From contig CAZMGH010000013.1 in the NCBI GenBank assembly GCA_964565805.1, forward strand, positions 1 through 64,000: DNA of 64,000 bases. Reading direction: 5' to 3'. Within the stretch, counting starts at the first letter, position 1. Every line of letters begins with the position of its first letter. The translations under genes and the position numbers were made by a program. The DNA is from Catenibacillus sp964565805. GTDB lineage: Bacteria; Bacillota; Clostridia; Lachnospirales; Lachnospiraceae. Under the pieces are notes generated by a model that saw nothing but the letters and a program-made list of their open reading frames with translations, had not been told where the DNA came from and made no database searches. Shown piece after piece: positions 8,579-17,143 of this stretch.

Positions 8579-9385
8579 CTAATCTGCAGAATGTGGGGTG
8601 TCCACACGCTCCACATATCCTTTTTTCATCTTATTGCTTCGCTTAATGGCCTTGCTCCATCCGCCGATCTTATTATATACCCAGAAAGAATGCGTCATAA
8701 AGGTTTTGGCCTTTCCCATTTTTTCTTTTGTCGTATGGATATAGATGGTTCCGCCGCAGTCCATGGGCTGACGGGACTTAATATAATCGATCAGCTGGGA
8801 TTCACAGGCAATATGATCCGGAATCTCTGTATAGGCAAGTCCCACACAATCCGGTTTATGGGCATCGCTGCCTCCCGTGCCCACCAGACCGTACTGGGCA
8901 GCAACCTGCTTTGCCCTTTCATTAACCTCCATAGGCTCACAGGCATTAAAAACTTCCATAAAGTCAAATTCTCTTAAAATATCCGGATTCCGTTTATAGG
9001 CCTTGGCGTTCATAAAGCTCATGAACTTTTCCCCGCAGGGATGGGCCGGGCCCAAGATCCCGCCGTAATTATGTACAATAGGGATGAGCATCTGCACCGG
9101 GATGCCCCGAAGCTCTAAAAGACGCAGTTTGATGCTTTCCGGCATAATGACAATAATATGCCCCCCATCCAACGTATCATACTCAACGCCTTTAAATACG
9201 CGGAAATCTTCATATTTCCGGCCCTTTATATGGTTCTTCCACTGGCGGTAGCCGCCGTAAGAATCATGATCTGTCACCAGCATCCCGCCAAAGCCCTGTT
9301 TTTGGAGTAAACGTATATATTCTTCAATTGGGACTTTTCCGTCTAAAGAGCCTTCCTTGGTATGGCAATGCATATCGATCTTCAT
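8579..9385 (-). CDS. PHP domain phosphoesterase
   Basis: The 268-residue cytoplasmic protein shows the metal-binding motifs of the polymerase-and-histidinol-phosphatase superfamily: 'DMHCHTKEGS' at the N-terminus, 'TDHDSYGG', 'GPAHPC' and 'GSDAHKPDCVG'. These coordinate a multinuclear metal site for phosphoester hydrolysis; the physiological substrate is not evident. The ATG at 9385 is preferred over GTG 9391 because GGGAG then lies 7 nt upstream. It follows a HAD phosphatase on the same strand after 88 bp and is convergent with the MATE gene. Confidence 0.85.
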   Translation of the reverse strand: MKIDMHCHTKEGSLDGKVPIEEYIRLLQKQGFGGMLVTDHDSYGGYRQWKNHIKGRKYEDFRVFKGVEYDTLDGGHIIVIMPESIKLRLLELRGIPVQMLIPIVHNYGGILGPAHPCGEKFMSFMNAKAYKRNPDILREFDFMEVFNACEPMEVNERAKQVAAQYGLVGTGGSDAHKPDCVGLAYTEIPDHIACESQLIDYIKSRQPMDCGGTIYIHTTKEKMGKAKTFMTHSFWVYNKIGGWSKAIKRSNKMKKGYVERVDTPHSAD

Positions 9386-9473
9386 ATACACACTCCCTTC
9401 CTTACGCTATGATGTCACAGGACCATGCAAAATAACTTTTCCCCACGAATACTATACCTCTTTTTCACAAATT

Positions 9474-10361
9474 TTACAACGATGGCCTTAGAACAAATCT
9501 TCGGATCGCCCAGGCCACGCCGTCCTCTTCATTGGTCTTTGTCACAAAATCCGCAGCTTCTTTGATCCTTTCCTCAGCATTTCCCATGGCCACGGAAAAG
9601 CCTGCGGCGCAGATCATAGGATAATCATTTCCCGAATCCCCGCAGGCCATGATCTGAGATGGCTTAATCCCCAGGATCCTTCCTAATGCTAAAAGACTTG
9701 TGCCTTTATTGCAGGTAGACGAGTTAATCTCCATGTTAAAAGAAGACGCATTGGTAATGGTCAGCTTTGGAAAACGCTCTTTAATACAGGCAAAGGCCTT
9801 GTCTCTTATATCCATATCCCCAAAAATCATGTGGAGCTTTTCCACCGGATGCTCCTGACTTCGGACATAATCCGCCAAATGCGCCTTAGGAATCCGGGTA
9901 TTTTTAATGTACGTTAAAAGCCTTGGGGAAATAAGGGAAAAGTTCGCCTCATTTTCATAATTTTCTTTATCCGTATAACATCTGCCATCCATATAGGTTT
10001 CCGTCAGTCCCTGAAATTCCAGCATAACTGAAATCACCTGAGCCGCGGTTTCCTTATCAATGCAATCCTCATAAATCCTTTCCTTTGTGGTAAGATCCAC
10101 CACTGCGGCGCCGTTGCTTGTAAGAGCATACCGCACTCCGGGAATTTGTATAAAATCTACGGGCAGACCTCCCAAAGGCCGACCGGTGGCAGGGAGCACG
10201 ATGACCCCCTGGGCAATAGCATGCTTAATGGCCTTTCTTACCTCTGGGGTGATCTCTTTTGCTTCATTATAAACAGTCCCGTCCAGATCCAGTCCGATCA
10301 TGCGAATATCCGGCATATCTCCCTTTTCCCAGGCTTTTCCAGTCACTTTTTCTTTATCCAT
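9474..10361 (-). CDS. Cof-type HAD family sugar phosphatase
   Basis: The 295-residue protein has HAD motif I 'DLDGT' (about residues 25-29) with the nucleophilic aspartate, motif II in 'PATGRP', and motif IV 'GDSGNDYPM'. A large C2 cap domain lies between them, as in Cof/YidA-like phosphatases of sugar phosphates or nucleotide-type substrates. The ATG has GGAGG 7 nt upstream. It sits 14 nt behind ung and is probably co-transcribed with hisH-hisF-ung. The substrate is not predictable from this sequence alone. Confidence 0.88.
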   Translation of the reverse strand: MDKEKVTGKAWEKGDMPDIRMIGLDLDGTVYNEAKEITPEVRKAIKHAIAQGVIVLPATGRPLGGLPVDFIQIPGVRYALTSNGAAVVDLTTKERIYEDCIDKETAAQVISVMLEFQGLTETYMDGRCYTDKENYENEANFSLISPRLLTYIKNTRIPKAHLADYVRSQEHPVEKLHMIFGDMDIRDKAFACIKERFPKLTITNASSFNMEINSSTCNKGTSLLALGRILGIKPSQIMACGDSGNDYPMICAAGFSVAMGNAEERIKEAADFVTKTNEEDGVAWAIRRFVLRPSL

Positions 10362-10375
10362 TTTATGTCCTCCGG

Positions 10376-11053
10376 CTATATATTTTCAATCTGCCAGTCA
10401 ATAGGCGTCTCCCCGTGGCTTTCCAAAAAAACATTAGTCTGGCTGAAGGGGCGGCTGCCGAAAAATCCCCGAAAAGCAGATAGAGGGCTTGGATGGGATG
10501 ACTTTAAGATCAGGTGCTTTGGATTCGTAAGCATGGCTGCCTTCTGCTGAGCTGGACGCCCCCATAAAATAAATACAATAGGACGATCCTGGACATTCAC
10601 TGCCTGGATCACAGCATCGGTAAACATCTCCCAGCCCATGCCCTGATGGGAATTGGCCTGATGAGCCCGGACAGTGAGCACTGTATTAAGCAAAAGCACC
10701 CCCTGGTCCGCCCATTTTTTCAGATAGCCGTTATTGGGAATATAGCAGCCCAGGTCATCATGAAGCTCCTGGAAAATATTGACCAGGGAGGGAGGCAGAT
10801 CCTTTACCTGAGGCTTTACGGAAAAGCTCAGGCCATGGGCCTGATTTACATTATGATATGGATCCTGCCCCAGGATCACCACCTTCACCTTATGTAAGGG
10901 GGTAAAATGAAATGCGTTAAATATTTCATCTGCCGGGGGATAGATCACCTGGGTCATATATTCATTTTTTACAAATTTATATAGCTTGGCGTAGTAAGGC
11001 TTTTTAAACTCCGGTCCAATAGCCTCCAGCCAGTCATTATCAATCATTGACAT
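10376..11053 (-). CDS. ung: Uracil-DNA glycosylase
   Basis: The 225-residue family 1 enzyme excises uracil from DNA to begin base excision repair. The catalytic 'GQDPYH' motif is at residues 62-67 (general base Asp64). The uracil-binding 'LLNTVLTV' segment and the 'HPSPLS' loop (His187) are intact. The start at 11053 has AAGGAGG at 7 nt and gives the family's normal length; the upstream in-frame start adds eight unlikely residues. It lies 29 bp behind hisF in a same-strand run. Confidence 0.97.
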   Translation of the reverse strand: MSMIDNDWLEAIGPEFKKPYYAKLYKFVKNEYMTQVIYPPADEIFNAFHFTPLHKVKVVILGQDPYHNVNQAHGLSFSVKPQVKDLPPSLVNIFQELHDDLGCYIPNNGYLKKWADQGVLLLNTVLTVRAHQANSHQGMGWEMFTDAVIQAVNVQDRPIVFILWGRPAQQKAAMLTNPKHLILKSSHPSPLSAFRGFFGSRPFSQTNVFLESHGETPIDWQIENI

Positions 11054-11082
11054 TTCGGTTCCTCCTTTTAGGCCCACAGATG

Positions 11083-11844
11083 TTAAAGACGCACAGATAC
11101 GCCTCTGTCCCGGAGATATTTTTTCAGATCGCAGATCTCCATCTCCTTATAGTGGAACAGGGAGGCCGCTAAAACCGCATCTGCCTTTCCCTCAGTCAGG
11201 GCATCATAAAAATGGCTCATCTGTCCGGCACCGCCAGAAGCGATCACCGGCACAGGAACACTGTCGGCAATGATCCGGGTCAAAGGAATATCATAGCCTT
11301 CCTTTGTGCCATCGCAATCCATACTGGTGAGAAGGATCTCACCGGCGCCGAGAGACACAGCCTTTTTGGCCCATTCTACAGCATCCAGTCCAGTGTCTAT
11401 ACGGCCGCCGTTTTTATACACATTCCAGCCGCTGCCATCTTCTCTGTGCCGGGCGTCAATGGCCACCACCACGCACTGGCTTCCAAACTTTTCCGCCGCC
11501 TGGCTGATCAGCTGGGGCGTGTTAATGGCAGAAGAATTAATGGAAATCTTATCTGCCCCTTCCCGAAGCAAAGCCCGAAAGTCCTCCACTGTGCGGATCC
11601 CTCCCCCTACAGTAAAGGGGATAAATACCTGACGGGCCACTTTCCGCACCAGATCCACCACGGTTTCTCTCTGGTCGCTGGATGCGGTTATATCCAAAAA
11701 TACAAGCTCATCCGCTCCGGCCTTATCATAAGCTGCAGCAATTTCTACCGGATCACCGGCATCCCGCAGATTTACAAAATTTACACCTTTCACTACTCTT
11801 CCCCCGTGAACATCCAAACAGGGGATAATTCTCTTTGTAAACAT
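11083..11844 (-). CDS. hisF: Imidazole glycerol phosphate synthase, cyclase subunit
   Basis: The 253-residue TIM barrel uses ammonia from HisH to convert PRFAR into imidazole glycerol phosphate and AICAR, in histidine biosynthesis. Catalytic Asp11 ('PCLDVHGG') and Asp130 ('VVAIDA') are present, with phosphate-binding 'VGGGIR' and 'ASGGAG' loops. It starts 9 bp after hisH with a strong AGGAGG site. No other his genes are in the window, so this is a detached hisHF pair. Confidence 0.97.
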   Translation of the reverse strand: MFTKRIIPCLDVHGGRVVKGVNFVNLRDAGDPVEIAAAYDKAGADELVFLDITASSDQRETVVDLVRKVARQVFIPFTVGGGIRTVEDFRALLREGADKISINSSAINTPQLISQAAEKFGSQCVVVAIDARHREDGSGWNVYKNGGRIDTGLDAVEWAKKAVSLGAGEILLTSMDCDGTKEGYDIPLTRIIADSVPVPVIASGGAGQMSHFYDALTEGKADAVLAASLFHYKEMEICDLKKYLRDRGVSVRL

Positions 11845-11853
11845 AGACGCCTC

Positions 11854-12456
11854 CTATAGCCCAGCAAAATTTCTAAGAATCTGTAACCCAACTTCACTGC
11901 TTTTTTCCGGGTGGAACTGGCAGGCAAACAGGTTCTCATGCTCCACTGACGCGTGAATTTCCACACCATAATGGGTTTTTGCCGCCACATCCTCTGTATT
12001 TTCCGCTTCCAGATAGTAGGAATGGACAAAGTATACATAAGGTTCCCGGTCAATCCCCTGAAAGAGACGGGCTCCCGAAGTGATTTCAATAGAGTTCCAG
12101 CCCATGTGAGGGATCTTAAGGCCCCGGTCAGGGATCTTTTTAATCTTTCCCTTAAGCAGTCCAAGCCCGGCTACCCCGGGACTTTCCTCGCTTTCAGAAA
12201 ACATAAGCTGCAGTCCCAGGCATATGCCAAGAAAAGGGATCTTCTGGTCTGCCGCATCATATATAGTATTGACTAAGTTAAATTTATGGAGCTTATCCAT
12301 AGCATCACCAAAGGCCCCCACCCCGGGAAGGACGATCTTATCCGAGTGAAGGATCTCGTCCCGGTCACGGGTCACTACGGTTTCCTGTCCGAGATAATTC
12401 AAAGCCTTTTCCACACTGCGCAGGTTGCCGGCATCGTAGTCGATAATCGTAATCAT
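11854..12456 (-). CDS. hisH: Imidazole glycerol phosphate synthase, glutamine amidotransferase subunit
   Basis: The 200-residue class I glutamine amidotransferase supplies ammonia to HisF. The triad is visible: Cys79 in 'FLGICLGLQ', His182 and Glu184 in 'FHPEKSS'. The oxyanion-strand motif 'LPGVGAFGDAM' is also intact. It is the first gene of the hisH-hisF-ung-HAD run and has a plausible promoter at 12539-12567. Confidence 0.97.
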   Translation of the reverse strand: MITIIDYDAGNLRSVEKALNYLGQETVVTRDRDEILHSDKIVLPGVGAFGDAMDKLHKFNLVNTIYDAADQKIPFLGICLGLQLMFSESEESPGVAGLGLLKGKIKKIPDRGLKIPHMGWNSIEITSGARLFQGIDREPYVYFVHSYYLEAENTEDVAAKTHYGVEIHASVEHENLFACQFHPEKSSEVGLQILRNFAGL

Positions 12457-12965
12457 ATTTAAAATCTCCTATCAATCATCCATCTTATTCCCGCATACAG
12501 CGGGATATTTGACTTAAAGCAGCTTAAAACACACTAAAATCATAGCATATCCGCCACATTTTGTCGATATTTTATGTTCTCAGCAGTCAAAGGAATCGTC
12601 TCTGTCGGCCGTAGGGCTGTTTCCCGGCACATTTTAAGGCCTTTTGAGTTCTTTTTTTCCCAGTCCATTCAGGGAATTTATGTTTTTTCATGGATTTTTC
12701 TACATTTTAAGCAATTTTTATGATTTTTCCTTGGATTTTTAATTCAGTTTCAATAATATTTTTTATGTTTTCCCAGAAAACCTATTTATAATATTTTTAA
12801 ATTCAATATGTTTTCCCGTTTATATTTGTAACTTTTACGTCAGGAGTTTTTGACTAAAAAAAAGAAACATTTGCAAAGGATCCCAATTTATAATATTATA
12901 TCCTTATGAACAGGTTAGGGCATAGATTATTTGGCCCTATGACAATTCTTTTAAGGAGGATTAAC
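12457..12965. other. Long AT-rich intergenic region between divergent hisH and DUF6465 genes
   Basis: About 510 bp without a credible ORF. It contains the hisH promoter (12539-12567), a small TCCCGC/GCGGGA hairpin in the hisH leader (about 12489-12506) and a long T-rich tract. AT-rich -10-like sequence near 12885-12900 probably drives the DUF6465 gene. Confidence 0.6.
12539..12567 (-). promoter_or_regulatory. Promoter of hisH-hisF-ung run
   Basis: On the minus strand TCGACA and TATGAT are separated by 17 bp, with a TGC extension before the -10. Transcription would start about 80 bp upstream of hisH. Confidence 0.55.
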
Positions 12966-13181
12966 ATGAAAACAACATTATTTGTTGAATATGGCGAAAA
13001 CCAGACAGAAGATAAAGCTATGGTCGCAAAAGTCAAAGAGCTCTGGGTTAACGCCGGCAACAAAATCAAAGACATTAACACTTTAAATCTTTATGTTAAG
13101 CCAGAAGAAAATTCTGTTTACTATGTTGTAAACGAAGATTTCACCGGCAAGATCAGTCTGACATCTTTAGAGGAAGCATAA
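12966..13181 (+). CDS. DUF6465 family small protein
   Basis: A 71-residue soluble protein beginning 'MKTTLFVEYGENQTEDK' and including 'DINTLNLYVKPEENSVYYVVN'. It matches my recollection of the DUF6465 family found across Lachnospiraceae; function is unknown. The start at 12966 is fixed by an ideal AAGGAGG at 7 nt, and the upstream in-frame extension has no such site. It forms a single-gene unit between its own AT-rich promoter region and a strong terminator. Confidence 0.75.
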   Translation: MKTTLFVEYGENQTEDKAMVAKVKELWVNAGNKIKDINTLNLYVKPEENSVYYVVNEDFTGKISLTSLEEA

Positions 13182-13215
13182 TCATCATCACTAATCGATA
13201 ATACATAATAAAAGG

Positions 13216-13257
13216 ACCGGCGCAGACATTTTAATTTAAGCCTGCGCCGGTTTTTTA
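13216..13257. terminator. Terminator between DUF6465 gene and sensor kinase gene
   Basis: The stem ACCGGCGCAG / CTGCGCCGGT is followed by TTTTTT on the plus strand. On the minus strand the exit is TCCTTTTATT, so it may also end the convergent kinase transcript. Confidence 0.85.
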
Positions 13258-14829
13258 ATGCATTTCAATGCTGTTTGTAGCGTCCAGCTCAAACCAGAAC
13301 TCTACGCCATCTTCTTTATTCTCCACGCCGTATTTTTGTCCAAGGAGCTCCATGCTGGCCTTAACAATGGAAAGTCCCACGCCGCTGCCGCCGTACTCTC
13401 TTGTCCGGGCCTTATCCACCTTATAGAACTTGCCCCAGATCTTTGGAAGATCCTCCTCGGAAATCGGCTGTCCGGTATTAAACACAGAAACTCTCACATG
13501 CTGTGTATCTTTTATAATATTTACACGGATGATCCGCGCCCCGTCTACATGGTTGAAAGCATTGGACAGATAATTGTTAAATACTTCTTCAACAGTATAT
13601 ACATCTGCCCACACATAAATGGGCCCGATCACATTAAATTCTAAGGATACCTGCTTCTGCTTAAATAAAATACCTGAGCTGGAGATCAGGTTCTGCACCA
13701 CACCTACAATATCAAAATGCTCCATATTCAGGTTATTATCCCCAAATTCCAGTTGGTTCAGATCCAGCAGCTTTTTCACAATATTATTCATCTTAGCCGC
13801 TTCATCCATAATAACCTCACAGTAAAAATTGCGGCTTTCCTCATCATCATTAATGTTTTCCATAAGGCCTTCCGCATAGCCCTGGATCAGAGCGATGGGC
13901 GTCTTAAGCTCATGGGAAACGTTAGACAAAAACTCGGTGCGCATATTATCAATCTGGGTCCTTTGCTCCAGATCCTTCTGAAGCTTGGCATTCGCCGATT
14001 TTAATTCACCCAGAGTCGTCTCCAGAGTAGAAGACAGATAATTAATGCTGTTTCCCAAAATACCGATCTCATCCTGCCGGTTGACCTGATACTTTGTTGT
14101 AAAGTCCAGCTCTGACATCCGGGTCGCGATCTGCGCCAGGCCCAAAATCGGCTGAGAAATATTTCTTGAAATAAAATATACAACCAATGTGCCTACAATA
14201 AGCATCAGCAGGGATACATACATGAAAAACTGGTTGGCCAGATTAACGCTGCTCTCAATACTGTCAACGGATGAACGGATCAAAATATTATCCCCATTAT
14301 CCAGACTTGCTGACAGGTATACATATTCATTGCTCAGACGCTGAATATACATCTGCTGGATCTGGTAATTATCGGTCACCCGCAGCGTCTGTGTACGGGA
14401 ATCACTCTGGGCATCCCAGTAGTCTGTTACCATCTTATTCTGCTCATCACTTTCGGAATCCATGGACGAATAAATGGTCTGGGCTACAATGCTCCCGTTA
14501 AGCATACGGAAATCATAAGTCCTAAAAATAACAATGGATGTTCCCCGGCCCTCGCTCATCCGCTCCAGACTGTTTTCAAAATCCTCGCCTAAAAGGCTGG
14601 AAAAATCTGTTTCGTCCTGATCAGTTGAAAAACGCTCATCTGATGACACAGCATCGTTTAGCGTATATAGCCGGTTGACATCATTATAGGTTTCGATCAG
14701 TGACTTCTGCTTTTCCAGCATATAAAAATCTCCAAGGAACAGGCCGCTGATCAACGTACTGCATATAACAATGCCGAGAACGATAAACATAAGCGTCAGC
14801 GTCAGCTTTAGCCTTAATGATTTGTGCAT
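13255..14829 (-). CDS. HAMP-containing sensor histidine kinase
   Basis: The 524-residue membrane kinase has an N-terminal helix (about 10-33), a roughly 165-residue extracytoplasmic sensor domain and a second helix (about 202-221). HAMP follows, then HisKA with 'FLSNVSHELKTP' (phosphoacceptor His306), and a HATPase domain with 'NNYLSNAFNH' and 'GGSGVGLSI'. It pairs with the OmpR-type regulator encoded just upstream. The signal sensed cannot be inferred. Confidence 0.93.
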   Translation of the reverse strand: MHKSLRLKLTLTLMFIVLGIVICSTLISGLFLGDFYMLEKQKSLIETYNDVNRLYTLNDAVSSDERFSTDQDETDFSSLLGEDFENSLERMSEGRGTSIVIFRTYDFRMLNGSIVAQTIYSSMDSESDEQNKMVTDYWDAQSDSRTQTLRVTDNYQIQQMYIQRLSNEYVYLSASLDNGDNILIRSSVDSIESSVNLANQFFMYVSLLMLIVGTLVVYFISRNISQPILGLAQIATRMSELDFTTKYQVNRQDEIGILGNSINYLSSTLETTLGELKSANAKLQKDLEQRTQIDNMRTEFLSNVSHELKTPIALIQGYAEGLMENINDDEESRNFYCEVIMDEAAKMNNIVKKLLDLNQLEFGDNNLNMEHFDIVGVVQNLISSSGILFKQKQVSLEFNVIGPIYVWADVYTVEEVFNNYLSNAFNHVDGARIIRVNIIKDTQHVRVSVFNTGQPISEEDLPKIWGKFYKVDKARTREYGGSGVGLSIVKASMELLGQKYGVENKEDGVEFWFELDATNSIEMH

Positions 14830-14916
14830 AAATTCACCTTCCTGTGGAATAACTGCTCTAACACTGAACAGTTACAGATACAGTCCTGCTCCCCTATCCC
14901 ATTACACCGCAGCATA

Positions 14917-15597
14917 TTATTTGGACACCTCGAACTTGTATCCCATGCCCCAAATAGTCTTTATATATTCCCCCTTATCTTTCAGCTTACTCCGAAGCTT
15001 CTTTACATGGGTATCAATAGTCCTGGCATCTCCAAAATAATCGTAATTCCACACATTATTTAAAATGCGCTCTCTGGACAAAGCCACGCCCTGATTGGCT
15101 ACAAAATAGGACAAAAGCTCAAATTCTTTAAAGCTTAACTCTACCGGCTCTCCGTCTACAGTGACCTCATGGGCCGCTTTGTTCAGCTTTATGCCGCCCG
15201 CCTCGATCACATCATCCGGCCCGATCACGTTGCTCCGGCGCAGGATTGCCTCAACCCGGGCCACAAGGATCTTTGGACTGAAAGGCTTGGTAATATACTC
15301 ATCCACACCCAGCTCAAAGCCTAAAAGTTCATCTTTTTCATCACTTTTCGCTGTCAGCATAATGATGGGTACCTGGGACAGCTTCCGGATCTCCCGGCAT
15401 ACCTCCCAGCCATCCATCTTTGGCATCATCACATCCAGAAGGATCAGGGAAACATCTTTCGTGGCAAAGAAAATATCCAGTGCCTGTTCCCCGTTTTCCG
15501 CCTCAATGACTTCAAAACCTTTTTTTGAAAGGAAATCCTTCACCAGCTTACGCATACGGCTTTCATCGTCTACTACAAGTATTTTTAAATTTTCCAT
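14917..15597 (-). CDS. OmpR-family response regulator
   Basis: The 226-residue regulator has a receiver domain with acidic residues near 10-12, phosphoacceptor Asp55 ('LILLDVMMP') and Lys in 'TKPFSP'. A C-terminal winged helix follows ('SRERILNNVW', 'VDTHVKKLRSKL'-type segment). ATG 15597 is preferred over the GTG nine bases upstream because GAGGTG is then correctly spaced. It is followed after 87 bp by the sensor kinase, forming a two-component operon of unknown stimulus. Confidence 0.93.
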   Translation of the reverse strand: MENLKILVVDDESRMRKLVKDFLSKKGFEVIEAENGEQALDIFFATKDVSLILLDVMMPKMDGWEVCREIRKLSQVPIIMLTAKSDEKDELLGFELGVDEYITKPFSPKILVARVEAILRRSNVIGPDDVIEAGGIKLNKAAHEVTVDGEPVELSFKEFELLSYFVANQGVALSRERILNNVWNYDYFGDARTIDTHVKKLRSKLKDKGEYIKTIWGMGYKFEVSK

Positions 15598-15775
15598 AAC
15601 CGGCACCTCACCTGTATCATTTTTAGCGGAAGCCTGCTCTCACCACGGCTCGCTTTCTTATCTGAGACGGCAGGATTCCTATTTTTTTCATATTTTTCAG
15701 TATACAAAATAATTATGTAGGGTTTGTGAAAATAAAAGAAATAAATTTTATCTTTTCAATTTCATATATTCTTGC

Positions 15776-15781
15776 TATAAT
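15776..15781 (+). promoter_or_regulatory. Extended -10 promoter of xpt
   Basis: TGCTATAAT forms an extended -10 sequence 29 bp before the start codon; a weak TTTCAA lies 16 bp further upstream. The short leader leaves no room for a purine riboswitch. Confidence 0.6.
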
Positions 15782-15809
15782 AGATAAAACATATTTTGAG
15801 GTGAGATTT

Positions 15810-16385
15810 TTGAAATTACTAGAAGATAAAATCCTTGCCCAGGGCAAGGCGCTGAACTCCTCCACCCTGAAGGTGGACAGCTTCATCAACCATCAGGTGG
15901 ATCCTGAGCTTATGAATGAGATCGGCAAAGAATTTGCTCGGCACTTTAAGGACTCAGGCATCACTAAGGTGCTGACCATTGAAAGTTCCGGCATCGCGCC
16001 CAGTGTTTATACTGCCATGCATCTTGGCGTACCTATGATCATCCTGAAAAAACAGACCTCCAAAATCCTCAACGGAAACGTAGCTCAAACGAATATTACA
16101 TCCTTTACCAAGGGAACCAGCTATGAGCTGACCCTGTCTTTAGACTATGTTAATGAGAATGATACAGTACTCATTGTAGATGACTTTCTCGCCAACGGAG
16201 AAGCCGCCACAGGAGCTGTCCGCCTGGCAAAAGTAGCCGGAGCAAAGATTGTCGGCATCGGTATCCTGATTGAAAAATCTTTCCAGAAAGGCCGTCAGAA
16301 GCTCTTGGATCAGGGCTATGACGTTTATTCCCTGGCCCGTATCGCCCGTCTGGACGAAAACGTCATCGAGTTTATAAAAGAATAA
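15810..16385 (+). CDS. xpt: Xanthine phosphoribosyltransferase
   Basis: The 191-residue purine salvage enzyme converts xanthine plus PRPP to XMP. Diagnostic segments are 'LKVDSFINHQVDP', 'IESSGIAPSVY' and the PRPP-binding 'VLIVDDFLANGEA', followed by 'GIGILIEKSFQ'. The start is TTG 15810, with GAGGTGAG upstream; this matches the N-terminus of Bacillus Xpt, whereas the open frame before it contains the promoter. It converges with the selenium hydroxylase operon at a shared terminator. Confidence 0.95.
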   Translation: MKLLEDKILAQGKALNSSTLKVDSFINHQVDPELMNEIGKEFARHFKDSGITKVLTIESSGIAPSVYTAMHLGVPMIILKKQTSKILNGNVAQTNITSFTKGTSYELTLSLDYVNENDTVLIVDDFLANGEAATGAVRLAKVAGAKIVGIGILIEKSFQKGRQKLLDQGYDVYSLARIARLDENVIEFIKE

Positions 16386-16391
16386 TATCAA

Positions 16392-16438
16392 AGGCTGTCT
16401 CACAGACCCTGCTTCCGCATGTGAGACAGCCTTATTTT
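16392..16438. terminator. Bidirectional terminator between xpt and yedF
   Basis: A 12-bp perfect stem (AGGCTGTCTCAC / GTGAGACAGCCT) with a TTATTTT exit on the plus strand and TTTGATATT on the minus strand. It separates two convergent operons. Confidence 0.8.
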
Positions 16439-16476
16439 GAATGACCGGTATTTGCCAGACTTGCGCAAACAGCCCT

Positions 16477-17130
16477 CTATGGCCGGATAATACGGAAAGC
16501 CTTCCGCTGCTTTTCCACGATCACATACATATTTGTTACCTGTCCCACCTTAAGCTTCTGCTCAAGGCCATAGAAATTCAGACAGGTACCGCAGGAAAGG
16601 ATTTCTACCCCAGCCTCCTCCAGCTTTTGCATATCTTCCAGCACCGGTGATCCTTCCGTGGTCAGCCATACACCGCCATTGTAAAAGATCATGCACTCCG
16701 GCAAAACCTCAGCCTCTGTCAGGGTATAAATGAAGCTTTTCATTAAAGCTGCGCCTAAAGTGTCATCTCCCTGGCCGACAAACCGGGAGCTGAACACTAC
16801 AATATAGCTGTCATCGCTTTTTCCTGCGGCGCCGCCTTTCCATGCGCCAGCCTCCCGGGCTGTCCCGGAATCGCCGACAACCCCATTATTTTCCCCGGAA
16901 GATATTTCGGCCCTTTCAGTATGCTTATTTTTCACCATGACCAGCCGAAAAACACTGCCTTCTTTTGATACCTGACAGGAAAGATCCATGACTTTTGCCA
17001 TCTTCTGCAGGTTTTCACAGGACATTTCATTATCCACGTCAATCGTAATCTCATTTGATTCTTTTAAAGCTTTTTTGGCCATGATCACCGGTTTCGGGCA
17101 CACAAGGCCTGTGGCATCTACGTATTCCAT
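16477..17130 (-). CDS. yedF: Selenium metabolism protein YedF (TusA-like plus DsrE-like)
   Basis: The 217-residue protein joins an N-terminal TusA/SirA-like sulfurtransferase domain (1-70) with conserved Cys11 in 'ATGLVCPKP' to a C-terminal DsrE-like domain. The latter bears a redox-type 'CGTCLNFYG' motif. A low-complexity linker (about 75-108) separates them. YedF is a marker protein of selenium-utilising genomes, proposed to handle reactive selenium. It is the last gene of the operon, 13 bp after selD. Its exact biochemical role is unproven. Confidence 0.9.
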   Translation of the reverse strand: MEYVDATGLVCPKPVIMAKKALKESNEITIDVDNEMSCENLQKMAKVMDLSCQVSKEGSVFRLVMVKNKHTERAEISSGENNGVVGDSGTAREAGAWKGGAAGKSDDSYIVVFSSRFVGQGDDTLGAALMKSFIYTLTEAEVLPECMIFYNGGVWLTTEGSPVLEDMQKLEEAGVEILSCGTCLNFYGLEQKLKVGQVTNMYVIVEKQRKAFRIIRP

Positions 17131-17143
17131 TGCACTGTCCTCC

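Noticed and set aside
8519..8977. Plus-strand ORFs opposite the PHP, HAD, XDH and other minus-strand genes
   Set aside because: They are antisense to well-supported genes with clear catalytic motifs and lack ribosome binding sites and recognisable domains.
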